Assembly: GCF_000010425.1 (NCBI RefSeq)
Contig: NC_008618.1
Span: forward strand, 427,946 to 491,945
Source: Bifidobacterium adolescentis ATCC 15703
GTDB taxonomy: Bacteria > Actinomycetota > Actinomycetes > Actinomycetales > Bifidobacteriaceae
DNA length: 64,000 bases
Direction of reading: 5' to 3'
Positions 16,599 through 26,021 of the stretch are shown in pieces (the first letter of the stretch is position 1; every line of letters begins with the position of its first letter). The notes under the pieces were generated by a model that was not told the origin of the DNA, searched no databases, and saw nothing but the letters and a program-made list of their open reading frames with translations. A program made the position numbers and the translations under genes.

Positions 16599-19394
16599 GT
16601 GCCGAAAGCACGCGTATATGAACTTGCCAAGGAACTTGGCGTTGACAGCAAAACCGTTTTAAGCAAACTTGAGGCGATGGGCGAATTCGTGAAGTCCGCA
16701 TCGTCTACCGTTGAACCTCCCGTTGCACGCAAGCTGAGGAACGCATTCGCGTCCAGCGGACAGGGCAACGCATCTGATTCCAAGAAGCCGGGCCATACGG
16801 CCAAGAAGCCTGCCGAACCGGCATCTCATTCCATGCCAAAGCCGGCCGCTCCGTCAGCACCGAAGCCGGCTGCCCCCGCAGCGCCGAAGCCGCGTCATGC
16901 CGCTTCCAAGTCCGATGCCCCGAAGCCGGGTCATCGCGCGCCGCGTCCAGGCGAATCCCGCCAGCATGGCAATCGTCCTAACGGCAACGCCCCGCGTCCG
17001 CAGGGTGGAGACCGCCGCCAGTCCGGTCGCCCGACGGCCGTTCCGGGAGCTCGCCCCCAGCATGGCAACGCCCCGCAGGGCGGCAACAACGCCAACGGCG
17101 CGAAGCCGCACACCCCGGGACCGCGCCCGGGCAACAATCCGTTCAGCCGCAAGCAGGGCATGCACACCCCGACTCCGGGTGATATTCCGCGTCCGCATCC
17201 GATGAACCGTCCGAGCGTCAACAATGGCGAAGGACGTCGTGGCGGCCGTCCGGGTCAGGGCGGCGGCCAGCGTGGCGGCTTCCGTGGTCGTCCGGGTCAG
17301 GGCGGCGCGAAGCCGGGCCAGTGGGGCCAGCATCGTCCGGGTCAGGGCGGCGGCCAGCGTCCCGCCGGCGGCGGCAATCGTTTCGGCGGCAATGGCGGCG
17401 GTTTCCAGGGCGGCAACAGCGCTCCGAGCAATGGTCCGGCACGTGGTGGCCGCGGCCGCGGCGGCGCTGCAGGCGCGTTCGGACGTCAGGGAGGCAAGTC
17501 CTCGAAGGCGCGTAAGAACCGTCTGGCGAAGCGTCAGGAATTCCAGGAGATGAAGGCTCCGGTCATCGGCGGCGTGCGCATTCCGACCGGCAACGGGCAG
17601 GAAGTCCGTCTGCGTCAGGGCGCGTCCCTCGCCGATCTGGCCGAGAAGATCAACGTCAATCCGGCGGCGCTGGTCACCGTGCTGTTCCACCTTGGTGAAA
17701 TGGCCACGGCCACCCAGTCCCTGGATGAGGCCACGTTCCAGATCCTCGGCGAGGAAATCGGCTGGAACATCAAGATCGTGTCCGCCGAAGAGGAAGACAA
17801 GGAGCTGCTGCAGCAGTTCGACATCAACCTGGACGAAGAGGAACTGCAGGAGGACGGGGATCTGAAGCCGCGTCCGCCGGTCGTCACCGTCATGGGCCAT
17901 GTCGACCACGGTAAGACCCGACTGCTCGACACCATCCGCCGCACCAACGTCATCGAAGGCGAAGCCGGCGGCATCACCCAGCGCATCGGCGCATACCAGG
18001 TGACCGTCAACCTTGAGGGCGAGCCGCGCAAGATCACGTTCCTCGATACCCCGGGCCACGAAGCCTTCACCGCAATGCGTGCCCGTGGCGCCGAACTCAC
18101 CGACGTCGCGATCCTCGTGGTCGCCGCCGACGACGGCGTCATGCCGCAGACCGTGGAAGCCATCAACCACGCCCAGGCCGCGCATGTGCCGATCGTGGTG
18201 GCCGTCAACAAGATCGATAAGCCGGGCGCCAACCCGGACAAGGTCCGCGGCCAGCTCACCGAATACGGTCTGGTTCCGGAAGAATACGGCGGCAACACCA
18301 TGTTCGTCGACATCTCCGCGAAGCAGGGCACCAACGTCGACAAGCTGCTCGAAGCGGTGCTGCTCACCGCCGACGCCGAGCTCGACCTGCGCGCCAACCC
18401 GGATATGGACGCCCGTGGCGCCACCGTCGAAGCCCGACTTGACAAGGGCCGTGGCGCCGTGGCTACCGTGCTGGTGCAGTCCGGTACCCTCCACATCGGC
18501 GATGCCATCGTTGCCGGCACCTCCTACGGTCGTGTCCGCGCCATGCTCGACGAGAACGGCAACCACATGCAGGAAGCCGGTCCGTCCACCCCGGTGCAGG
18601 TGCTGGGTCTGACCTCCGTGCCGACCGCAGGCGACCTGTTCCTGGTGGCCTCCGACGACCGTACCGCACGTCAGATCGCCGAGAAGCGTCAGGCCACCGA
18701 GCGTGCGGCCCAGCTGGCCAAGCGCCGCAAGGTCGTTTCCCTCGAAAGCCTCAAGGAGCAGTTCGCCAAGTCCGAGGTGGATATGCTCAACATCGTCATC
18801 AAGGGCGATTCCTCCGGTTCCGTCGAGGCTCTGGAAGATTCCTTGATGAAGATCGAGGTGTCCGACGAGGTCGGCATCCAGGTGATCCACCGCGGCGTCG
18901 GCGCCATCACCCAGAACGACGTCAACCTGGCCACCGTCGACAAGGCCGTCATCATCGGCTTCAACGTCCGTCCGAACCGCCAGGTGGCGGATCTGGCCGA
19001 ACGCGAAGGTGTGGAGATCAAGTACTACTCGATCATCTACAAGGCCATCGAGGACATCGAAGCATCCCTCAAGGGCATGCTCAAGCCGGAATACGAAGAG
19101 GTCGTCACCTCCCACTCCGAGATCCGCGAGATCTTCCGCTCCTCCAAGTTCGGCAACATCGCCGGCGTCATGGTTCAGGACGGCGAGGTCAAGCGTGGTA
19201 CGAAGTGCCGTATCCTGCGCAACGGCATCGCCACCGTCAACGACCTCGAGATCTCCTCGCTGCGTCGTTTCAAGGACGACGTCACCTCCGTCAAGGAAGG
19301 CTACGAGGCTGGCATCAACCTCGGCACCTTCAACGACATCGAGATCGGCGATATCATCGAGACCTTCGAAATGCAGGAAATCGAGCGTAAGTAG
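16599..19394 (+). CDS. infB: Translation initiation factor IF-2
   Basis: 931 residues from GTG at 16599 (ATAGGAGAATTGA upstream). It begins [24 protein letters not shown], the IF2_N subdomain. Residues ~75-300 are low complexity: Pro/Lys/Ala, then Gly/Arg/Gln repeats of the type RPGQGG. A second IF2_N-like segment lies near 330-390. The GTPase domain starts at residue 433 (GHVDHGKT) with DTPGHEAF and [10 protein letters not shown], followed by domains II, III and the C2 domain that binds fMet-tRNA. IF-2 joins subunits during initiation. Single long transcript with its own start; rbfA follows. Confidence 0.97.
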   Translation: MPKARVYELAKELGVDSKTVLSKLEAMGEFVKSASSTVEPPVARKLRNAFASSGQGNASDSKKPGHTAKKPAEPASHSMPKPAAPSAPKPAAPAAPKPRHAASKSDAPKPGHRAPRPGESRQHGNRPNGNAPRPQGGDRRQSGRPTAVPGARPQHGNAPQGGNNANGAKPHTPGPRPGNNPFSRKQGMHTPTPGDIPRPHPMNRPSVNNGEGRRGGRPGQGGGQRGGFRGRPGQGGAKPGQWGQHRPGQGGGQRPAGGGNRFGGNGGGFQGGNSAPSNGPARGGRGRGGAAGAFGRQGGKSSKARKNRLAKRQEFQEMKAPVIGGVRIPTGNGQEVRLRQGASLADLAEKINVNPAALVTVLFHLGEMATATQSLDEATFQILGEEIGWNIKIVSAEEEDKELLQQFDINLDEEELQEDGDLKPRPPVVTVMGHVDHGKTRLLDTIRRTNVIEGEAGGITQRIGAYQVTVNLEGEPRKITFLDTPGHEAFTAMRARGAELTDVAILVVAADDGVMPQTVEAINHAQAAHVPIVVAVNKIDKPGANPDKVRGQLTEYGLVPEEYGGNTMFVDISAKQGTNVDKLLEAVLLTADAELDLRANPDMDARGATVEARLDKGRGAVATVLVQSGTLHIGDAIVAGTSYGRVRAMLDENGNHMQEAGPSTPVQVLGLTSVPTAGDLFLVASDDRTARQIAEKRQATERAAQLAKRRKVVSLESLKEQFAKSEVDMLNIVIKGDSSGSVEALEDSLMKIEVSDEVGIQVIHRGVGAITQNDVNLATVDKAVIIGFNVRPNRQVADLAEREGVEIKYYSIIYKAIEDIEASLKGMLKPEYEEVVTSHSEIREIFRSSKFGNIAGVMVQDGEVKRGTKCRILRNGIATVNDLEISSLRRFKDDVTSVKEGYEAGINLGTFNDIEIGDIIETFEMQEIERK

Positions 19395-19430
19395 CCGAGT
19401 GCTTCGAGCTTCGCATCGATAACTAGGTAA

Positions 19431-19467
19431 GGAACGCCCACAGCCGGTTCACGACTGCGGGCGTTCC
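19431..19467 (+). terminator. Hairpin between infB and rbfA
   Basis: GGAACGCCC pairs with GGGCGTTCC; with one mismatch the stem extends to 13 pairs around a short loop. No T-run follows, so it may only attenuate transcription into rbfA-truB-ribF. Confidence 0.55.
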
Positions 19468-19503
19468 GTGATACAACAAGAACTTTTCACCAAAAGGACA
19501 GCA

Positions 19504-20007
19504 ATGGCAGGAACCAATCCCCGCGCCGCGCGCATCGCGGCGTTGATTCAGCGTGTGATCGCATCGTCCATGGAGGCGCAGCTGCACGACAAGCGACTGG
19601 CCAACGTGACCATCACCGAAGTGCGCGTCACCAACGATCTGCAGATCGCGAAAGTCTACTGGACCCAGCTCGGCCACGAAGGACACGAGCAGGGCGAACG
19701 CCGCCGCGCGCAGCAGGCCCTGAACCAGGCCAAAGGACGCCTGCGTTCCCTGGTAGGCACCAAGGCCGGACTGCGACTCACCCCGCAACTGGAATTCATC
19801 TTCGACGAAGTGCCGGGCGAGGCCCATGAGATCGAGGACATCCTCGCGCTCGCACACAAGCGCGACGAAGAACTCGCCAAGTCCCGCGCCAACGCGCAAT
19901 ACGCCGGCGACGCCGATCCGTACAAGCACGACGAGCCCGATGATGACGACTTCGACGATGATGACGATGTCGAGGTCGAGGATTGGGACGATGACGACGA
20001 AGCCTGA
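19504..20007 (+). CDS. rbfA: Ribosome-binding factor A
   Basis: 167 residues. The RbfA KH-like fold is recognisable: RAARIAALIQRVIASSMEAQL, then TITEVRVTNDLQIAKVYWT and LRLTPQLEFIFDEV. It binds immature 30S particles and helps mature the 16S 5' end. The last ~35 residues are strongly acidic (DDDDFDDDDD-type run). ATG at 19504 follows AAAAGGACAGCA; an earlier in-frame start at 19468 has less support. Its 3' end overlaps truB by 17 bases in another frame. Confidence 0.95.
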   Translation: MAGTNPRAARIAALIQRVIASSMEAQLHDKRLANVTITEVRVTNDLQIAKVYWTQLGHEGHEQGERRRAQQALNQAKGRLRSLVGTKAGLRLTPQLEFIFDEVPGEAHEIEDILALAHKRDEELAKSRANAQYAGDADPYKHDEPDDDDFDDDDDVEVEDWDDDDEA

Positions 20008-21061
20008 CAACTCCGGTCTGCTGGTCATCGACAAGCCGCAGGGCGTCACCAGCCACGATGTGGTCGCGGCGGTGCGTGGCGCCCTGCACATGAAACGCGT
20101 CGGCCATGCCGGCACGCTCGACCCGATGGCCACCGGCGTGCTGGTGGTCGGCTTCGGCAACGCCACACGTCTGCTCAACTACATCGTCGACCACGACAAA
20201 ACCTACCTGGCCACCATCAGACTCGGCCAGCGCACCACCACGGACGACGCCGACGGCGAACTGCTGCCGGGGGAGGGAACTATCGCCGAATTCCCTTCAC
20301 GACAGACCGTTGAAGACGTCATCGCCCATCATTTCACCGGGCGCATCGAGCAGGTGCCGAACTCCTATTCAGCCATCAAAATCAACGGCCAGCGCGCCTA
20401 TGATCTGGCCCGAGAAGGCAAGGATGTGGACCTCAAGGCTCGTCCGGTGACCATCTCGGAATTCAGCGTTTCGGCAGTGCGATACGGCTATGCTTCGACC
20501 ACATGCGCGGGATCACCGCTTGCCGATGCCATCGAAATCGCCCCGGAGGAATCCTGGCATGCCGAAACCGACGGGCAAAACGAACCGAACATGCAGCCAG
20601 TCATGGAACTCGACGTGACCGTGACCTGCTCGGCCGGCACCTACATCCGCGCACTCGGCCGCGATCTGGGCGCCGAACTCGGCCTCGGCGGCCATCTGAC
20701 CATGCTGCGCCGCATCCGCGTCGGGCGTTTCTCGGTGAACATGCCAAACGTCATGACCGCCCATACGGAAGCCAAAACCTTCACCAACCGCGAAGGCATC
20801 GAAGTGACACGCAACCGTGCGGTGCTTGACGATGCCGAGCATGCCGTTGACCACGCACTCGACCTGGTCGCCAGCGCGGCCGCTTCCATGGACATGCTTC
20901 CCGTCACCGAACAGGAGGCGACGGACCTGCGGTTCGGCCGTAGAATCGCCCACGACATCCATACGACCATGGCCGCGTACGTTCCCGAAACCAACGATCT
21001 GGTGGCGATCGTGGAACGCGCCAAACGTGGCGAGACCAAGCCGGTCGCGGTCTTCAACTGA
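19991..21061 (+). CDS. truB: tRNA pseudouridine(55) synthase TruB
   Basis: 356 residues. TruB makes Psi55 in the T-loop of nearly all tRNAs. The catalytic aspartate is in HAGTLDPMATGVLV; KPQGVTSHDVV and the C-terminal RRIRVGRFSV block are typical. ATG at 19991 lies inside the rbfA tail (overlap 17 bases), giving MTTKPDNSGLLVIDKPQ; longer frames upstream are only the shadow of rbfA. An insert near residues 165-195 and a C-terminal extension make it longer than E. coli TruB (314). Confidence 0.95.
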   Translation: MTTKPDNSGLLVIDKPQGVTSHDVVAAVRGALHMKRVGHAGTLDPMATGVLVVGFGNATRLLNYIVDHDKTYLATIRLGQRTTTDDADGELLPGEGTIAEFPSRQTVEDVIAHHFTGRIEQVPNSYSAIKINGQRAYDLAREGKDVDLKARPVTISEFSVSAVRYGYASTTCAGSPLADAIEIAPEESWHAETDGQNEPNMQPVMELDVTVTCSAGTYIRALGRDLGAELGLGGHLTMLRRIRVGRFSVNMPNVMTAHTEAKTFTNREGIEVTRNRAVLDDAEHAVDHALDLVASAAASMDMLPVTEQEATDLRFGRRIAHDIHTTMAAYVPETNDLVAIVERAKRGETKPVAVFN

Positions 21062-21130
21062 AACAATCAAGACCGGCCGGCACGCAATACGAACACGACA
21101 AACACACGGACAATACGCAAAGAAGGACAC

Positions 21131-22360
21131 ATGAAGACGATCACGCTTACCCCCGATGCCAGCGGCATGGTGGATTGGCCGACCCTGAGCAACGACAAGA
21201 AGTCCGTGGTGACCATCGGCTCATTCGACGGCATGCATCAGGGACATCAGGCGGTCGTCCGCCGTGTGGCCGAACTCGCCGAACAGGAGCAGGCGTTCTC
21301 CGTGGTGGTGCTGTTCGACCCGCGTCCCGCGCTGGTGCACGCTTACGCCGCCAAACATGACGGTCAGGAACCGCCCGCAGGCACGCCTGACACGCAGGCG
21401 CTGACCAGTGTGAACGAACGGCTGCGCGCCATCGACGCCATCGGCGTGGACTACACGCTCATCGTGCGCTACACCATGGCATTCGCCGCGAAATCATATC
21501 GCTTCTTCCTTGGCCAGATGGTCGGCAAACTCGGCATGCGCACGCTGGTGCTCGGCTCCGACGCCGCCATGGGCGCGAACCGCGCCGGAAACGTGAAGGC
21601 CATTGAGAATCTGGCGCTCGCCACCGGCGTGTTCCAGCTGGAGGTCGTGGACGATTTCGGTCCGGGGCTGACCCGAGTGCCGGTCAATGCGAAGCCGGTG
21701 ATGCCGTCCGAACCCGGCGAGCCTTCCGACCCTCTGGAGGGGGCTTCCAAGGCCGAACGACGCGCATGGAGCAAGAAGCATCAGGCCAAGGAGGTGCGCA
21801 CGTGGAGCTCCACCAATGTGCGCTATCTGCTGAGCCAAGGCCGTATCAAGGACGCAGACGCGATACTCGGCCACGCGCATGCCGTGGAAGGCACCGTGGT
21901 GCATGGCGAGGAACGCGGCCGCACCATCGGATTCCCGACCGCCAATCTGAGCGAGAACGTCGCCGGATACCTGCCGGTGGACGGCGTGTACGCCGGCTGG
22001 CTGGTCGATTTGGGGGAGAAGTCCGCTGACGGTGGCGAAGAAGCCGGGGAGAAGCCGGCCGACGGCGTATCGCAGCAGTATGATGCTTCGTCCGTCAACG
22101 CGCGCGTGGACATGCAGTCGCCACACCGCTGGCCGGCGGCCATCTCCATCGGCACCAAGCCGACGTTCAACGAGGACGGTGACGCCGAACGCGTGGTGGA
22201 AGCCTACGCCATCACCGATGACTGGTTGGACCTGTACGGCCATCAGGCGCGCGTGGAATTCGCTGGATTCCTGCGCCCGCAGATCAAATTCGATTCGGCC
22301 GACGATCTGGTGGTCGAGCTGAAACGCAACGTCGAGGAGACGAAGCGCCTCACCGCTTGA
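21131..22360 (+). CDS. ribF: Bifunctional riboflavin kinase / FAD synthetase
   Basis: 409 residues. The N-terminal FAD synthetase (adenylyltransferase) domain has VTIGSFDGMHQGHQAVV and the STNVRYLLSQGRI loop; the C-terminal riboflavin kinase domain has GRTIGFPTANL and EDGDAERVVEAY. It converts riboflavin to FMN and FMN to FAD. Two insertions are unusual: a Pro/Glu-rich stretch near residues 195-215 (EPGEPSDPLEGASKAERRA) and an acidic one near 295-315. Start ATG after AAGAAGGACAC. Last gene of the infB-rbfA-truB-ribF group. Confidence 0.96.
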   Translation: MKTITLTPDASGMVDWPTLSNDKKSVVTIGSFDGMHQGHQAVVRRVAELAEQEQAFSVVVLFDPRPALVHAYAAKHDGQEPPAGTPDTQALTSVNERLRAIDAIGVDYTLIVRYTMAFAAKSYRFFLGQMVGKLGMRTLVLGSDAAMGANRAGNVKAIENLALATGVFQLEVVDDFGPGLTRVPVNAKPVMPSEPGEPSDPLEGASKAERRAWSKKHQAKEVRTWSSTNVRYLLSQGRIKDADAILGHAHAVEGTVVHGEERGRTIGFPTANLSENVAGYLPVDGVYAGWLVDLGEKSADGGEEAGEKPADGVSQQYDASSVNARVDMQSPHRWPAAISIGTKPTFNEDGDAERVVEAYAITDDWLDLYGHQARVEFAGFLRPQIKFDSADDLVVELKRNVEETKRLTA

Positions 22361-22410
22361 GACGGATCGGTTCGATTGATTTGATTGGTTCGATTGACGC
22401 GAATCATTGA

Positions 22411-22468
22411 CGCCATCCGTGTTTTGTTACCCAAACGGGCTTTCCCGGGTTGCAAAAAGCGGATGGCG
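22411..22468. terminator. Bidirectional terminator between ribF and radA
   Basis: Outer 9-bp stem (22411-22419 with 22460-22468) with a long, partly paired interior (TTTTG...CAAAA). T and A runs occur on both sides of the interior, so it could serve the convergent ribF and radA transcripts. Confidence 0.55.
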
Positions 22469-22490
22469 ATGCCGTTTGGGCATCGGCGAC

Positions 22491-23909
22491 CTATCGCAGA
22501 ATCGCGGCCAACGCGTCCTGCAACGTATCCGCCTGCACCACGCCCATTCCCGGCACGGCGACGTTCTTGCGCAGCGTCGGCACAACGGCGGTGGTGAAAC
22601 CAAGACGCGCCGCCTCACGAAGCCGATATTCCAGTCTCGGCACCGGGCGCACCTGCCCGGTCAACGAAATCTCGCCGATCGCGCACGTCGTGCGGGGAAT
22701 CGGTTTCGATTTCGCAGCGCTCGCCAACGCGGCCACAATCGCCAGATCGCAACCCGGCTCACGCGCCTGACCGCCGGCGATTGTGGAAATGTACAGGTCG
22801 TTGGCCAGCAGATTGATGCCACCGTGACGATATAACACCGCCACCAGCATGGCGATACGGTTGGAGTCCACACCGTTCGCCGCACGACGTGGCGTCGGCA
22901 GCACCGACTTGGTGACCAGCGCCTGCACTTCAATCGGCAGACTGCGATGCCCATCCAACGTGAACGTCACGCACGTGCCATCCACCTGCGTCGCCGCAGA
23001 ACCATTGCCGGTTGATAGGAACAGGCCGGACGGATCGGTCACCTCCTCAATGCCCTCGCCGCTCATATCGAAACAGCCGACCTCATCGGTCGGTCCGAAA
23101 CGGTTCTTCACTGCACGCAGCATACGCAACGCGGTTTCGGCATCGCCTTCGAACTGACAGACCACATCCACCAGATGCTCCAACGTACGTGGACCTGCGA
23201 TCGAACCATCCTTGGTGACATGACCCACCAAAAGCACTGGAATATCAAGGGTTTTGGCGGTGTCAATCAGCGCGCTCGCCACTTCGCGCACCTGCGTGGA
23301 TCCGCCGGAGATGCCATCGACGTCCTGCGAGACGATGGTCTGCGCCGAATCGACGATGGCCAACGCCGGCTTGAACTGTTCGATAAGCCCCAACACCGTG
23401 GACAGATCCGTGGTGGAGGCGAGCAGTAGATTCGGCTCCATGGCGCCGATGCGCGACGCGCGCATGCGGACCTGCGCCTGCGATTCCTCGCCGGAAATAT
23501 ACAGTACGGTATTGCGCTCGGTGGCGAACGCCGTCAGCCTCGCCACATTGCCGGCGGTTTCCAGCAGCAATGTCGATTTGCCGATGCCCGGCTCTCCTGC
23601 GATCAGCGTGACCGATCCCGGCACGATGCCACCGCCGAGCACGCGGTCGAATTCCGAAAATCCTGTGGCGATTCTGGAGATGTTCTCCGTGCCTATGTCG
23701 GTGATCGGCCTCGCCGCGGACGATGCGACCGGATGCGATTGCGTGCGCGAGGTCCGTCCCGGAGCCGCGGTACGCGAGCCTGCCGCGGGACGGGCTTCAT
23801 GGAATTCCTCAATGGTGCCCCATTGACCGCATTCGGGGCAGCGGCCGAGCCACTTCGGGCCGCTCCAGCCGCATTCGGAACAGAGGAATTGCGAGGACGT
23901 CTTTGCCAT
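22491..23909 (-). CDS. radA: DNA repair protein RadA (Sms)
   Basis: 472 residues. Cys10, Cys13, Cys24 and Cys27 form the N-terminal zinc finger (CSECG...CPECG). A RecA-like ATPase follows with Walker A GEPGIGKST, the KNRFG RadA signature, and a C-terminal Lon-protease-like domain (FTLDGHRSLPIEVQALV). RadA drives branch migration during recombinational repair. ATG at 23909 gives the standard MAKTSSQFLCSEC start; upstream in-frame sequence to 24290 overlaps an oppositely oriented gene and is not real. Divergent from the next gene. Confidence 0.96.
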   Translation of the reverse strand: MAKTSSQFLCSECGWSGPKWLGRCPECGQWGTIEEFHEARPAAGSRTAAPGRTSRTQSHPVASSAARPITDIGTENISRIATGFSEFDRVLGGGIVPGSVTLIAGEPGIGKSTLLLETAGNVARLTAFATERNTVLYISGEESQAQVRMRASRIGAMEPNLLLASTTDLSTVLGLIEQFKPALAIVDSAQTIVSQDVDGISGGSTQVREVASALIDTAKTLDIPVLLVGHVTKDGSIAGPRTLEHLVDVVCQFEGDAETALRMLRAVKNRFGPTDEVGCFDMSGEGIEEVTDPSGLFLSTGNGSAATQVDGTCVTFTLDGHRSLPIEVQALVTKSVLPTPRRAANGVDSNRIAMLVAVLYRHGGINLLANDLYISTIAGGQAREPGCDLAIVAALASAAKSKPIPRTTCAIGEISLTGQVRPVPRLEYRLREAARLGFTTAVVPTLRKNVAVPGMGVVQADTLQDALAAILR

Positions 23910-24058
23910 ATCGCCGACAATACGGAGGTTTTGGGACAAGACGTTCGCGGGTGGCGTACTCGTTGCACAGACATTGCGCTGAAAACCGTTTCGGGAACTG
24001 GATTCCATGACTTCGAGGGGATGGTTGCGCGTCTTATGGCTGTGAAAGAATGACAAGC

Positions 24059-24703
24059 ATGTCTGATACGCAGAATTCCTCTTCGCATGGCAAATTGATT
24101 GCCGCCGTCGTAGCAGCCGCGCTTGTGGTTGTGCTTGCTTTGATTTCCGCATTTGTGTGGCCTGGTTGGGCCTTGAACAAGAACGGACAGGCCGGTCAGG
24201 CCGGTCAGACGAGCCAGCAGGCTTCCACTTCGAACGGTACGGACGGCGACAAGACGGAGCCCGCCAAACCGTCGATCGATGCCGTGGCATTGCCCGACGG
24301 GGCCAGCGAGCTGCTCAAGGCCATGCCGGATTCCGTATTGAATTACGCGCGTACCAAGGCTGACGCCAGCACGACGTGGTCCAGCACCTCTCCCGTCGAG
24401 GAATACGCGTTGACGTATTCCACCGGCAAGAAAGGACAGGACGTCACGCTGGAAGTGGGCCAGTGGAACGACGGCGACAAGGCGAAATCCCAGTACGACA
24501 CGCTGGCTGAAGCCATGACCGGCAAGGAGCTGGGAAGCGGCAACGTGAAGGTTTCCGGCAAGACGACCGGCGCCTACAGCGCCAAAGCCGATCCGGACGA
24601 CGATACCAAGGCCGTTGCCGTGTGGCGCAACGATACGGTGGTTTTCTATGCCACCGGCGCGAAGAACGACATCCAGCGTTTCTACCAGCAGTTCCCCCTG
24701 TAA
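24059..24703 (+). CDS. Membrane-anchored protein of unknown function
   Basis: 214 residues from ATG at 24059 (an ATG at 24050 is also in frame; GAAAGAA fits the later start). A short cytosolic N-terminus is followed by one hydrophobic segment at about 12-35 (LIAAVVAAALVVVLALISAF), a Gly/Gln/Thr-rich linker, then an extracellular domain of ~140 residues with two Trp-containing strands (VTLEVGQWNDGDKAKSQYDTL, VAVWRNDTVVFYATG). I do not recognise the domain; it resembles small actinobacterial surface proteins in layout. Convergent with nothing, upstream of the bS22 gene. Confidence 0.78.
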   Translation: MSDTQNSSSHGKLIAAVVAAALVVVLALISAFVWPGWALNKNGQAGQAGQTSQQASTSNGTDGDKTEPAKPSIDAVALPDGASELLKAMPDSVLNYARTKADASTTWSSTSPVEEYALTYSTGKKGQDVTLEVGQWNDGDKAKSQYDTLAEAMTGKELGSGNVKVSGKTTGAYSAKADPDDDTKAVAVWRNDTVVFYATGAKNDIQRFYQQFPL

Positions 24704-24877
24704 CGTCGACGGAATCGTCTCGATGGCGAATCGCGGCCGGCTGATGGAATATCACGCGGAAAACGAAACGTGATTTTCCACCATATGAATGTCTGCGCGC
24801 GTATTCGTCCCCGAAGCAGTGTAGTATTGGGCAAGTTGCAAACTTTTACCCTTTGAGTTTAAGGAACGGAGGCTGAG

Positions 24878-24967
24878 ATGGGCTCGGTCATCAAGAAGCG
24901 CCGCAAGCGCATGAGCAAGAAGAAGCATCGTAAACTGCTTCGTAAGACTCGCCACCAGCGCAAGTAG
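24878..24967 (+). CDS. Small ribosomal protein bS22
   Basis: 29 residues, starting MGSVIKKRRKRMSKKKHRKL and ending RHQRK: almost wholly Lys/Arg. This matches the actinobacterial 30S protein bS22 (AURKAIP1/COX24-type sequence), known from mycobacterial ribosome structures near the decoding centre. The mycobacterial form is a few residues longer, so this one is slightly truncated at the C-terminus. AACGGAGG is 6 bases upstream of the ATG, and a perfect terminator follows, so it is a stand-alone transcription unit. Such genes are often left out of annotations. Confidence 0.92.
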   Translation: MGSVIKKRRKRMSKKKHRKLLRKTRHQRK

Positions 24968-24999
24968 TCTTCAGGCGCGTGTGAAGCGTCCGCTCAAAC

Positions 25000-25036
25000 A
25001 AAATCCCGCGATTCCTTTCGGAGTCGCGGGATTTTT
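25000..25036 (+). terminator. Terminator after the bS22 gene
   Basis: A 12-bp stem (25000-25011 with 25024-25035) around a 12-base loop, ending in TTTTT. It is also positioned to stop the convergent rpiA transcript (A-run on the other side). Confidence 0.88.
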
Positions 25037-25101
25037 GCTATCTGCGCGGCGGTGTCGGCCGGTATATTCCACACCAGCCGACACGCCTGCCTGTCAGGAT
25101 C

Positions 25102-25800
25102 TCACTTGTTGGGGTTGTCCATCACGCGCGGGCCGTTCGGATCGCCGACGATGACCTGGTCCACCATGTTCAGGAACAGGCCGTGCTCGACCACGCCGAC
25201 CGTGGTGATGAGGTCCTGCGCGAGCTCCTGCGGGTGGTCGATGCGCTCGAGGTGCAGATCCACCACATAGTTGTTCTCATCGGTGCGCACCGGCTCGCCG
25301 TTCGCGTCGAGACGCAGCACCGGCTTGTAGCCCTTGGCCTCGAACTTCTTGACGACCTGGCCTGCGCCGAACGGAATCACCTCGACCGGCAGCGGGAACT
25401 TGCCGATGGTGTCCACGACCTTGGACTCGTCCACGATCCACACGATCTTGTTGGAGTTGGTGGCCACGATCTTCTCCCACAGGAGAGCCGCACCGCCGCC
25501 CTTGATGCCGTTGAAGTTCTTGTCCACCTCGTCGGCGCCGTCGATGGTCACGTCGATATGGTCGACGTCATCGATGTTGACGATCTTGATGCCGTAGCCT
25601 TCGGCCTGCTCCTGGGTGCGGCGGGAGGTGGTGACGCCCGTGAACTCGAGGCCTTCCTCCTTGACGCGACGACCGAGCTCGTCGACCAGGAAACGCACGG
25701 TCGAGCCGGTGCCCAGACCTGCGATCATGCCGTTCTGAATCAGCTTTGCAGCCTCGATGCCGGCCGCCTTCTTCAGCGCGTCCTGCTGTGCCTTGTCCAT
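25102..25800 (-). CDS. rpiA: Ribose-5-phosphate isomerase A
   Basis: 232 residues. Interconverts ribose 5-phosphate and ribulose 5-phosphate, feeding the bifid shunt and nucleotide synthesis. Motifs: [16 protein letters not shown] near the N-terminus (phosphate loop), [20 protein letters not shown] with the catalytic acids, and the invariant Lys in [14 protein letters not shown]. Start ATG at 25800 follows GAAGGAGGATC, a strong ribosome-binding site. Confidence 0.97.
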   Translation of the reverse strand: MDKAQQDALKKAAGIEAAKLIQNGMIAGLGTGSTVRFLVDELGRRVKEEGLEFTGVTTSRRTQEQAEGYGIKIVNIDDVDHIDVTIDGADEVDKNFNGIKGGGAALLWEKIVATNSNKIVWIVDESKVVDTIGKFPLPVEVIPFGAGQVVKKFEAKGYKPVLRLDANGEPVRTDENNYVVDLHLERIDHPQELAQDLITTVGVVEHGLFLNMVDQVIVGDPNGPRVMDNPNK

Positions 25801-25974
25801 GATCCTCCTTCGATATGGGGTTAAGACCGTCTCCATACTATCGGATGCGTTGATTTTCAAGGCGCGAATGGTTGGTTGCGGGAGCAGGTGTCTGTTTTGG
25901 ACTGCGGAAAAGTTTTCACGGAATGTTTCACGGTCCTGCGTGAGGTGGCGTGCAAAAAAAGACGCGCATGAAAT

Positions 25975-26017
25975 GACATGTGGGGAGCGGCTTGCGTAAA
26001 GCCGCTCCCCACATGTC
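25975..26017. terminator. Very strong hairpin between rpiA and the RNase H gene
   Basis: An 18-bp perfect stem (25975-25992 with 26000-26017) over a 7-base loop. On the minus strand a T-rich stretch follows (CATTTCATGCG then a T7 run at 25954-25960), so it terminates the RNase H transcript that ends at 26022. Confidence 0.85.
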
Positions 26018-26021
26018 TCGC

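Noticed and set aside
16854-19115. 753-codon frame antisense to infB
   Set aside because: Complement of a conserved gene with strong codon bias; no start signal and no recognisable domain.
23910-24290. Upstream extension of radA by 127 codons
   Set aside because: The family starts at MAKTSSQFLC with its zinc finger; the extension overlaps the divergent gene and its promoter.
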